A stretch of 8,703 bases of DNA from DATKUA01 sp965602675 (GTDB lineage Bacteria; Acidobacteriota; DATKUA01): positions 1-8,703 of the forward strand of contig CBFCZO010000134.1 in NCBI GenBank assembly GCA_965602675.1. Direction: 5' to 3'. The notes under the pieces are model-generated. The model was not told where the DNA came from, made no database searches, and saw only the letters and a list, made by a program, of their open reading frames with translations. Positions 1 to 6,900 of this stretch are shown here, one piece after another (the stretch's first letter is position 1; every line of letters starts with the position of its first letter). A program made the translations under genes and the position numbers.

Positions 1-1254
1 CACGGCAGCCACCACGAAGACAACTTCTACCCGATCGATTTCTTTCCGTTTGCGACGGTCGAGCAGGTCGATCCGATCACGGGAGAGCGCGGTGACGCGC
101 TGGCTGCGGCGCGCGAGCACGGCTTTCTGCCCAAGATGTTTTTCATCAATTCTTCCACGGATTACTGGACCCGAGCGGCTTCCCTACTCCACACCGATGT
201 CGAGGGTAAAGAGGATGCCGCGATCGATCCCAATGTGCGGATCTATCTGGCCGCCAGCAAGGCTCACACCGATGACCGAATCGGCTTCATCGGACGCGCT
301 CTGTTGACGGCGCTGGATTTATGGGTCAGCCAGGGCGCTGAGCCACCGGCGTCGCAGATTCCCAAGATCTCCGACGGTACGCTGGTGGACCTGGAAGGCT
401 GGCTGAAGGCTTTTCCCGATATTCCCGGGGTGCAGAAGCCGCCTTCGTTTTACCATCCATACCGGTTGGATATGGGGCCTCGCTGGCAAACCGAGGGTAT
501 TGCGGATCACGTGCCTCCGAAAGCCGGAGCGCGCTATGTGTGCCTGGTTCCGCTCGTCGACGAGGACGGCAACGAGATAGCGGGAATTCGTCTGCCGGAA
601 ATCGCAGCGCCGTTGGCCACATCGAACGGTTGGAGCATGCGAAATCCGTTATTTTCCCAGACGCTGAGGCGCAACGCCGGCAGAATACTGCCCCTATCGC
701 GCACGGCTGAGGAGCGCCTGCAAAAAGAGGATCCCCGCAGGTCAATTTTGGAGCGGTATCCGAGCAAGGCCGATTACCTGGCGGAAGTTACGAAGTGCCT
801 TTTGAAATTGAAAAGCGAGCGACTGTTACTCGATGAAGACGTTTCCAGGCTGCTGATGGAGGCCGCTCGTTTGACATACTGGCCCACTGAGGAGGGCGCA
901 CCGCGGGTCAGCATCAAGGAAGTCTCCGCGCAACCCACCGAGGTGGAGGCCGGCGATTCGGTGATGCTCACGGTGGTGTTCGAAGGATCTGACAAGGATG
1001 TAATGACTGTTCAGGCGAATTTCCGGGAAGCGAACAACCTGTATTATGTGCTCAATAATGACGGTGACAACGGTGACGAAACAGCGGGCGACAATGTCTG
1101 GTCCGTCAAGGGTCGGATCCCATCGGATCTGCGTTCGGATGAATTTCACATCGATTTTCGGGCCCTGGACAAGGACCTGAACGCAATATATCTCACGGGG
1201 ACGGTGAAAGAAGGATTCGGCGAGCAGGGATCGCTGGTTTTCACTGTTAAATGA
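1..1254 (+). CDS. Alpha/beta-hydrolase-domain protein with C-terminal Ig-like domain (5' partial)
   Basis: The frame is open from the first base and ends at TGA 1252-1254, giving 417 residues of a longer protein; the ATG at 136 is internal, because conserved sequence precedes it. The segment resembles the C-terminal half of the large alpha/beta-hydrolase-domain family (Abhydrolase_10-like, recalled from memory): an IDFFPFAT stretch near residues 13-20, FFINSSTDYWTRAASLLH near 47-64, VRIYLAASKAH near 79-89, then LLTALDLWV and PPASQIPK. By family analogy D54 and H89 may be the acidic and histidine members of a catalytic triad; the nucleophile serine elbow would lie upstream, outside the window. 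From about residue 301 a separate beta-rich domain begins, with DGDNGDETAGDNVWS at 354-368, typical of Ig/fibronectin-like modules on secreted proteins. The substrate is unknown. An export signal, if any, is not visible. The hydrolase call is fairly sure and the exact family moderately so. Confidence 0.8.
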   Translation, partial: HGSHHEDNFYPIDFFPFATVEQVDPITGERGDALAAAREHGFLPKMFFINSSTDYWTRAASLLHTDVEGKEDAAIDPNVRIYLAASKAHTDDRIGFIGRALLTALDLWVSQGAEPPASQIPKISDGTLVDLEGWLKAFPDIPGVQKPPSFYHPYRLDMGPRWQTEGIADHVPPKAGARYVCLVPLVDEDGNEIAGIRLPEIAAPLATSNGWSMRNPLFSQTLRRNAGRILPLSRTAEERLQKEDPRRSILERYPSKADYLAEVTKCLLKLKSERLLLDEDVSRLLMEAARLTYWPTEEGAPRVSIKEVSAQPTEVEAGDSVMLTVVFEGSDKDVMTVQANFREANNLYYVLNNDGDNGDETAGDNVWSVKGRIPSDLRSDEFHIDFRALDKDLNAIYLTGTVKEGFGEQGSLVFTVK

Positions 1255-1368
1255 CGGATTAACCGGTGCCATAACTTATTATTCATGATGAGCCGCGGCG
1301 GATGCGTTGGGTCTGGATCGGCTGCTCAAGGCCATCACCCTGGCAAAACGTTATTTGTCGGTGGCTAC

Positions 1369-1384
1369 CGTCGGCTAGCTGACG
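1369..1384. repeat. Imperfect 16-base palindrome CGTCGGCTAGCTGACG
   Basis: The two halves are reverse complements except for one G/T mismatched pair, and the centre is GCTAGC. It lies in the non-coding gap after the hydrolase gene. It could be a binding site or chance; there is no T tract, so it is not a standard terminator. Confidence 0.35.
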
Positions 1385-1488
1385 CTGCAGACACTGAAGC
1401 TACCGATAACGGTGGCGATGGAGCATTTACCCAACGAGGTTGATATATGAAACCGGGGATTGGTGAGGCGTCTCACGTATTTTGTTAG

Positions 1489-1518
1489 TGATCAACGCTG
1501 CAGCATATCGCTTGATCA
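1489..1518. repeat. Inverted repeat TGATCAA / TTGATCA around GCTGCAGC
   Basis: TGATCAA at 1489-1495 is the exact reverse complement of TTGATCA at 1512-1518. Between them GCTGCAGC (1497-1504) is itself a perfect palindrome. The arrangement could be a protein-binding site or an extended hairpin between the two convergent genes. No function can be assigned. Confidence 0.35.
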
Positions 1519-1547
1519 GCAAACACCCATCTTTCCAAAGCCGATCA

Positions 1548-1564
1548 TGTCAATAAGATTGACA
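1548..1564. repeat. Perfect 7-base hairpin TGTCAAT-AAG-ATTGACA
   Basis: TGTCAAT at 1548-1554 and ATTGACA at 1558-1564 are exact reverse complements around a three-base loop. It sits about 70 bases past the stop of the minus-strand orphan gene, so a role at the 3' end of that transcript is possible. The stem is AT-rich and no T run follows it on either strand, so a classical intrinsic terminator is unlikely; a dimeric regulator site is the alternative. Confidence 0.4.
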
Positions 1565-1632
1565 CTGCAATTGAATTGAATTCGTTATAGGGGACATGAT
1601 TAAGGTCTCATTGGGGGATGATTTACATCAAC

Positions 1633-2265
1633 TTACTTTACCTCTATTTTCGGTAGGGCGATATCAGCATCACCGAAATGTAGAAAATACTCATTATCCA
1701 AGCTCTCCCCAACTTCAAAAGCCAGGCAGAAGCGCATGGGATTTTGAAGTGCGGTTACTGTATACTGATCGTCCTCTTTCTCCCGACCGTATGTATAAGC
1801 TCCACCACCGATATATTCATTTGTGATAAATCCTTTTCTTACGGGTGAATCACGGGGGAAGAAGTAATTACCACAGAATCCGCTACTACCTGTAATTCCA
1901 ATAGCTGAAATTTCAATTTTTACTGTTTTTTCATATTTTGAGACGAGATAGATGTTTGAAACAGTAACAGTTAAAAGATCTTCATCTTTACTCTGGAGCT
2001 CTGCGTTGATCATTAGAAAAACATTTCCTGCGTCTGCCTTAATGGCTATAAAGTTATTGCTCAACTCTTTTTCTACAGAAAATTGAAAGTCTGAAGCTGT
2101 CCAGTTCTTCTGATCCTGACTTGCTGAAACTTCTCCTTTACTAAAAAATAAGAAATTATACGTTTGTTGGCCATACTCTCTAGGCGGGGATTTGAATCCA
2201 AGCCAACAAATCACAGAATACAATAGAATATTTAAAATTACTAACAAAGCAATAAGTTTTTTCAT
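1633..2265 (-). CDS. AT-rich orphan gene: membrane-anchored protein, possibly DUF4352/telokin-like
   Basis: The chosen start is the ATG at 2265, because AAAGGAGG lies five bases upstream (2271-2278 on the complement); an in-frame ATG 33 bases further upstream lacks such a site. The product has 210 residues. It begins MKK, followed by one hydrophobic segment at about 4-22 and then a polar, beta-rich remainder, so it is probably anchored in the inner membrane with its body outside the cytoplasm. C20 is not in a good lipobox (SVIC). The FLMINAEL strand at 83-90 and LAFEVG at 181-186 recall the two conserved strands of DUF4352/telokin-like Ig domains; this is an inference from pattern. Base composition is unlike the neighbours: a hand count of 1861-1920 gives 20 G+C in 60, against 36 in 60 for 6601-6660 in the giant gene. 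This suggests acquisition from elsewhere. The function is unknown. Confidence 0.75.
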   Translation of the reverse strand: MKKLIALLVILNILLYSVICWLGFKSPPREYGQQTYNFLFFSKGEVSASQDQKNWTASDFQFSVEKELSNNFIAIKADAGNVFLMINAELQSKDEDLLTVTVSNIYLVSKYEKTVKIEISAIGITGSSGFCGNYFFPRDSPVRKGFITNEYIGGGAYTYGREKEDDQYTVTALQNPMRFCLAFEVGESLDNEYFLHFGDADIALPKIEVK

Positions 2266-2270
2266 GATTT

Positions 2271-2278
2271 CCTCCTTT
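2271..2278 (-). promoter_or_regulatory. Ribosome binding site AAAGGAGG of the orphan gene
   Basis: Read on the minus strand this is AAAGGAGG, five bases before the ATG at 2265. It is a near-perfect Shine-Dalgarno sequence and fixes the MKK start over the longer reading that begins at 2298. Confidence 0.85.
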
Positions 2279-2349
2279 GCATTATTGACACACACCATAC
2301 CGCCCGTGCCAGCTTCTCAAGGCCCTAGTGATGAGAGATGTTTTTGTCC

Positions 2350-2380
2350 ATTATGGAAATTACACTCTACTTTATCACAA
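2350..2380 (-). promoter_or_regulatory. Candidate promoter of the orphan gene
   Basis: On the minus strand TTGTGA (complement of 2375-2380, 4 of 6 matches to the -35 consensus) and CATAAT (complement of 2350-2355, 5 of 6 matches to the -10 consensus) are 19 bases apart. The spacing is longer than the ideal 17. Transcription would start near 2343, leaving a leader of roughly 80 bases. This is pattern matching only, in AT-rich DNA where such matches are common. Confidence 0.3.
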
Positions 2381-2703
2381 GCAGCAGTGATTTGCTACAA
2401 TTATAAGCGCAGGCTACCTGACTACTATTGCAGCAAAGGCAAGAAGGGCACCAGGCCCGTCAAGGTGGTAGCCAGCGATATGGTGACGCTTGCGGTGGGG
2501 TGTCTGTTCGTTTTCTCCGGACAGCTCATGGACGATGTCACGGCGAACCGGGGCGTGTTCCATTTCGTATACATAATCGATAGCGGAGAACCCAAGCCGG
2601 TTCGAGCCAGTTTTCACTAGCAATCCTGGCAGGCGCCCGGCGAATTCAATTTGGCACCGGTGAAGCTGTTTTTAACGCGACTGGTGTCAATCGCATCGAT
2701 GAA

Positions 2704-2712
2704 GAGGGAGGA
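2704..2712 (+). promoter_or_regulatory. Ribosome binding site of the metallo-hydrolase gene
   Basis: GAGGGAGGA ends six bases before the ATG at 2719, a strong Shine-Dalgarno match at ideal spacing. A second ATG at 2699 is in another frame and overlaps nothing that is conserved. Confidence 0.8.
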
Positions 2713-2718
2713 ATCCAA

Positions 2719-3723
2719 ATGCCAGGTACCACTTTAATCTGCCTGTTTTGCACGCTGGGCCTGCTCGCGCCCGCCCAGCAGGCCGACCTGACGACCGCCA
2801 AGATCGGTGACAATATATTGATGCTGACGGGCCATTACTTCGATGAGCACATGACTGCCATCGCGACGGGCGAGGGAGTGATTGTGGTCGACACCATGGG
2901 GACTCACCAGGCCACCGCCAGGGGGCGTGAAATCATCGAGAAATTCACCGACGAGCCGATCAAGTATCTGATCATCACCCACTTCGATGACGACCACATG
3001 GCCGGAACGCAGGCGTTCAAGGATGTCGAGATCATCGCTCACGAAAACAGCATGAAGTATTACGGGAAACAGATTTTCAGCAATCCCGCGGCGAAGGCGT
3101 CAATCGAGGGTTTGAACAATCAGTTGAAGAGCGCGCTGGCAGCGGCCGAGCCTGATTCCCCGGCGGCTGAGAGGCTGAAGAAATATATTTCGTACTTCGG
3201 TCCGTCGTTTCTGGAGGGATTTGACGGATACGAATTCACTCCCCCAACGATCCTGATCGGCTCGACTGCAGAAATTCGCCTAGGCAACACGATCGCCCGC
3301 ATCCACCATCCGGGCCCCGGGCACACCGATACCGACATGGTGATTCTTCTGCCAAATGAGAAGGTGTTCATTGCCGGCGATCTGATTCTGGACCACGGTA
3401 TGGCGCCGGTGATTCACCTGAGAAACGGCGGCAGCGTACTCAACATGATAAAAACTCTGGAGAAGTTCAAAGGCATGGTGGGAGAGTACGAGTATGTCGT
3501 TCCGGGGCATGGGCCGGCGCACAAGGGCGAGACGATTTCCGACGCGCTGGAATACCTTTATGCGCTTAAGGAGGCAGTGAGCTCGCAGATAGAACAAGGT
3601 CACACGCTGCAGGAGGCGATGCAGGAGATCAAGATAGAGAAGTTTGCGGAGTACATGCTCTACGACCTGTTCCACCCCGGAAACATCGCTGCGGCATGGA
3701 GTGAGTTGTCGGAGACGAAATAA
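2719..3723 (+). CDS. Exported metallo-beta-lactamase-fold hydrolase with variant HFDDDH motif
   Basis: The product has 334 residues. Residues 5-17 are hydrophobic and an A-P-A sequence at 17-19 fits signal peptidase I, so export is likely although the N-terminus lacks a positive charge. The fold's markers appear in order: VIVVDT (D58), THFDDDHMAG with H88, D92 and H93, GHTDTD with H202, AGD with D221, and PGHG with H264. These are the expected ligands of a one- or two-metal site, except that the second histidine of HxHxDH is D90. The enzyme probably hydrolyses an ester, lactone, thioester or similar bond; the substrate cannot be read from sequence, and a beta-lactamase role should not be assumed. 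The C-terminal 60 residues are helical. The start is supported by GAGGGAGGA six bases upstream. The gene appears to be transcribed alone: the next gene begins 226 bases later, beyond hairpins and a candidate promoter. Confidence 0.9.
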   Translation: MPGTTLICLFCTLGLLAPAQQADLTTAKIGDNILMLTGHYFDEHMTAIATGEGVIVVDTMGTHQATARGREIIEKFTDEPIKYLIITHFDDDHMAGTQAFKDVEIIAHENSMKYYGKQIFSNPAAKASIEGLNNQLKSALAAAEPDSPAAERLKKYISYFGPSFLEGFDGYEFTPPTILIGSTAEIRLGNTIARIHHPGPGHTDTDMVILLPNEKVFIAGDLILDHGMAPVIHLRNGGSVLNMIKTLEKFKGMVGEYEYVVPGHGPAHKGETISDALEYLYALKEAVSSQIEQGHTLQEAMQEIKIEKFAEYMLYDLFHPGNIAAAWSELSETK

Positions 3724-3748
3724 CCTTCCAGAGCCGTGCCGAGCGGGA

Positions 3749-3770
3749 GGCTGGCCCCCCCCTCTCAGCC
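3749..3770 (+). terminator. Weak hairpin with an eight-C run after the metallo-hydrolase
   Basis: GGCTG (3749-3753) pairs with CAGCC (3766-3770) around a loop containing eight consecutive Cs (3755-3762). It begins 25 bases after the stop codon at 3721-3723. There is no T tract, so it would be at best a non-classical terminator or an mRNA-end structure. Confidence 0.25.
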
Positions 3771-3780
3771 ATCCGATGGT

Positions 3781-3826
3781 CTTGCCGGCGAATGACCTGA
3801 CTCCGGCAAGTGGTGATTCATCACCA
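3781..3826 (+). terminator. Two adjacent hairpins downstream of the metallo-hydrolase
   Basis: CTTGCCGG (3781-3788) pairs perfectly with CCGGCAAG (3803-3810) over a 14-base loop. Immediately after it TGGTGA (3811-3816) pairs with TCACCA (3821-3826) over TTCA. Two perfect stems side by side, some 60-100 bases past the stop codon, suggest transcript end formation or protection. The missing T run argues against a standard intrinsic terminator, and a pair of binding sites is the alternative. Confidence 0.4.
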
Positions 3827-3846
3827 GTCAAACAGAATTTACCCAG

Positions 3847-3882
3847 AACTCGGCTGATTTCGAATGAATACCGAGTTATAGT
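3847..3882 (+). promoter_or_regulatory. Candidate promoter overlapped by inverted repeat AACTCGG / CCGAGTT
   Basis: AACTCGG (3847-3853) and CCGAGTT (3871-3877) are exact reverse complements 17 bases apart. Within the same stretch CTGATT (3854-3859, weak -35) and TATAGT (3877-3882, 5 of 6 matches to the -10 consensus) are separated by 17 bases. The arms therefore abut the -35 and overlap the -10, an arrangement expected of a repressor operator. Transcription would begin near 3889, giving a leader of about 60 bases before the giant gene. Promoter and operator are both inferred. Confidence 0.4.
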
Positions 3883-3937
3883 AGTTACACTCCGAATCAA
3901 GTATTGATCCGTGACAGTATTTCGAGCCTGACTATGC

Positions 3938-3943
3938 GGGAGG
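3938..3943 (+). promoter_or_regulatory. Ribosome binding site of the giant gene
   Basis: GGGAGG ends six bases before the ATG at 3950. A stop (TGA 3929-3931) lies in the same frame just upstream and no other start codon falls between them, so this site and the stop together fix the start. Confidence 0.85.
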
Positions 3944-3949
3944 CATTCT

Positions 3950-6900
3950 ATGTTCGGGAAATTAGCGAGCCTATTCACAAAAAGCGCCCTCGTTAAGACT
4001 ATCGCGATCACGGCTGGAACTCTGATCAGTGTCGCTGCAGTTCTAGCAACGGCGGTAGTTGTGACTGCAAACATTATCAATGATTCCAGCGATCATTCCC
4101 CCAAGTCATCGTCAAGCGAAGGGCAAAGGCGTTCAGAAAGTGACCGGCAACAACCTCAGAGCACTGAGATACAAGATGAGGACCCGATCGCTTACCAGTC
4201 GGGGGAGATGGAGATAGCGCCGATCCCGCCGCCGCCGAAATTCCAAAGAAGCCGCGAATACCTGCTGCCCATGAAGGTGGACAAGCCTGCGGTCGGCGCT
4301 GCTGAAAATGAGAAAACCGAGGCCACGGCAACCTTTGTCTATCCCTCGTTTGACACCCAGGGAGATCCGTGGGATCTATTCACCAACCTCCTGGCAGGCT
4401 CGGAACGGGTTAACCTTTCCGGACTTGTTGAAGACGATAAGATCATCAAATTCCGAAGCACCGATGATAAATATCCCAGCCCGCCCATGATCGATGCCTT
4501 TACCTGGTCTCCCGAGAACAACAGGATCTATCTTGTATCTCAGTTTCACGCTGGATACCCGGTCAAATACCACCGCTTTTATTATGAAGTTGCACCCGAC
4601 GGAAGCGAGAAGAAACTGATCACCGAGCGGGCTGCGGGATATGGCCGCAGCAACGATCAGGAAGCTTACAAGAAGGAGATGGAAGAGGTATTCGCTTTCC
4701 AGCTGCAACACCCCCAATTGGCGGATCTGGAAAACAATCTGACTGATCATTTGATCTCCCCCGACAAGCAACTTCGCTTGTCGCTCATCACCATCTCCGG
4801 CTTGTCCTTTCTGCAGATCAAGGCAAATTCCAACACCGATATTTCCTACCAACCCCCTGGTTCCAGGAGCGGCGCGGGCAGAAAAAGCGGCAATGTATTA
4901 CAGATACCGTTTCGCATAACCGAGCGGAATAACAGGAACGATGATGTTGTGCTTGAAAATCCGGGTGATTATTCCGCCTGGTCCCCGGACGGCCGATGGA
5001 TGGCAATTCGAGGCCACACCGATCAGAAGTTACTAGTTGTAAATAAAGACTTTACCAAGGCGAAACTCTATTTTGAGGACTCTGAGGTTGGTACGATAAA
5101 GGAGTGGTACAGCCAGCAACCCCTGTCGTGGGAGGAAGGCGAGAAAGCCTTCACGATTCTCAATTACGGCAGCGGTAAATATTTCGATAACATGCGCGAT
5201 CTTCCCTTGACCTTCTTATCAGAAGGCAAGGATGTCTATTCGAATATCGGACAGATTACCGGTCCATTGAAATGGTCGCCCGACGGAAAATATCTGGCCT
5301 TTTACACCATTCGTTTTGTGGAAGAGAACAAATGGTCAAACGACATCATCGTGCTGAGAATGTCCGACGGAAAATGCATCCGCATAAACCACAAGAATTT
5401 CTGCAGTGCAAGACAAGACCACAGATACGACCTGACCTTCTCGCCCGACGGAAGCTCAGTTGCGTTTGTATTGACCAGCTGTGGAGACAAGCCTGAAAAC
5501 GCCCACGTTATCACGGGATGGGGGATCCATTCGGCAAAACTTGAACAATTGTTTGCCGGCGAGCAATTCAAGATCTGTAACTTAATTCGTGAGTTCGAGA
5601 CCAACGATCCGATAATTGAATTCACGGGGGTACAGGCCGGCTATACGACTAAATTCGCCTGGTTGGGAGAAGGTGAAAAAGAGGAGAAGGGCGGATTTGA
5701 GTTGGTGGTGGCGGCCCAGTCCGAGAAGAGTTCCGAACTTGCTTCGATAAAATACCGCCACGATGCCCTGGAACGCGATCTCGAGAATGCGCTGAAAGAA
5801 TGGAAGGCGAAGAAAGAAGACCGGACGCTGGAGAAAATCGGCAGCCTGCGCATTGATATTTCTTATGCCGAAAATGATTTCTTCGAAAACGCTTCCGCAG
5901 TTATCGATGACTTCTCGTGGGAAGAAATGGACCGGCAGATGCAAGCCTTTCGCGACCGGATCATCCAGCTGCAGAGAGAAACCACCTCCGCCTATGACGC
6001 TCTCGGGAAATACAATTACGGCACTTACCTTTCCAGCTACAAGCAATATTCGAATGAAGAGAGTTTATTCAAATACTTACAGAAACAGACATTGAACACA
6101 CTTACTCTATGGAACGCCTACAACGCTTTTCTGATCAAACATCATGGAATGAAGTCCAGGGAAATCGAGATCGAGTTGCGCCGCTACGGCCACGACGATG
6201 ATCCCGGCGACTTTCTACGGACACTGAGCCGCAGGATGGCCGCGATTCATCTGGACCAGGGTGAGCGAGCTCTGATCAAGCAGCAAATCATGCAGGAGGC
6301 TACATTTTTCGCCCAGCGCAGCTACTTCTACGGGTTACGGGCGACTCGTGACGCACACGAAAACATCAAACCCACTACGACGAAACAGTCCGTCGAGGAA
6401 TTCTTCTTCAAGAACGGCAAGTATTTCATTACCGCAACCGGAGGCATCTGGGCGGGAGTGATCGATCTGCTCAAGGCCACCTATGTCCCGGACAGCGTCC
6501 GCGAATGGATCGGGCTTGAGACACTTGCAGAGAAGACGGACAAGGCGATCGTGAAACTCCGCAAGATTGTCGCCGACAAGATCGCCACTCTCGACAAGAT
6601 CCGCGCCTTCAACGACGACCAGTTTCTCGAATTGCGCCACTATCTTCGGGAGGAAGGCGGCTTCTCGGCGGATTTCGAAAAGGAGATCAATACTCTTCTC
6701 ACTGACAGAAATTTCCACGAGGAAACCGACGGCGGGCTCTATCGGGTGGCCGGAGCATATGACACCAATCTGGCTGACAAGCTTACTACCGAATACACGG
6801 CGGCGAGCAAGCACGGGGAATTGAGCCTGGCTGACATGCAGAAATCGCTCAACAAGCAGATCGGCCTTACCGAGTCGGGTGATTTCACTTTCAAGATCTT

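Larger units (their letters stand above)
1255..1632. other. Intergenic region with small palindromes, no convincing gene
   Basis: This gap separates the stop of the hydrolase from the stop of the minus-strand orphan, so the two genes converge on it. Positions 1296-1440 are GC-rich and read partly like coding sequence (LDRLLKAITLAKRYL in one plus frame), but stops TAG and TGA break it and I recognise no family; it may be gene debris. From about 1480 the sequence becomes AT-rich. It holds an imperfect 16-base palindrome at 1369-1384, a TGATCAA/TTGATCA pair at 1489-1518 and a perfect 7-base hairpin at 1548-1564. No hairpin with a T tract marks a clear terminator for the hydrolase. Confidence 0.6.
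2266..2718. other. Intergenic region between divergent genes, with possible gene debris
   Basis: The left part, to about 2430, is AT-rich like the orphan gene and contains its ribosome site and candidate promoter. Near 2430 the sequence changes to the GC-rich style of the neighbours. From about 2441 to the TAG at 2618-2620 one plus frame reads GKKGTRPVKVV and then DDVTANRGVFHFVY and KPVRASFH. This faintly recalls the C-terminal strands of SgcJ/EcaC-type NTF2-like proteins (GxYxF followed by VxARFxF). It has no credible start and stops early, so if real it is a fragment of a dead gene. No terminator was seen, nor a strong promoter for the downstream metallo-hydrolase. Confidence 0.45.

Noticed and set aside
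136..1254. Complete hydrolase gene starting at ATG 136
   Set aside because: Family-like sequence (IDFFPFAT) continues upstream in the same frame to base 1, so this ATG is internal and the gene is truncated by the window.
826..1272. Minus-strand open frame of 148 codons
   Set aside because: It is opposite the Ig-like domain of the hydrolase, where the plus frame carries a recognisable conserved motif.
1480..2430. Integron cassette or transposon carrying the AT-rich gene
   Set aside because: No attC-type GTTRRRY/RYYYAAC pair, no terminal inverted repeats, no transposase, and only a chance-length 7-base match (CAGCAAA) shared by the two edges.
2719..3723. Antibiotic-resistance beta-lactamase
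   Set aside because: The fold is shared by many unrelated hydrolases, and the variant first motif with no resistance-specific feature does not support this role.
3280..4080. Minus-strand open frame of 266 codons
   Set aside because: It overlaps the metal-binding part of the metallo-hydrolase and the start of the giant gene, both better supported, and its translation shows no family motif.
4376..4852. Minus-strand open frame of 158 codons
   Set aside because: It is antisense to the linker and propeller region of the giant protein, whose WSPDG repeats show that the plus strand is the coding one.
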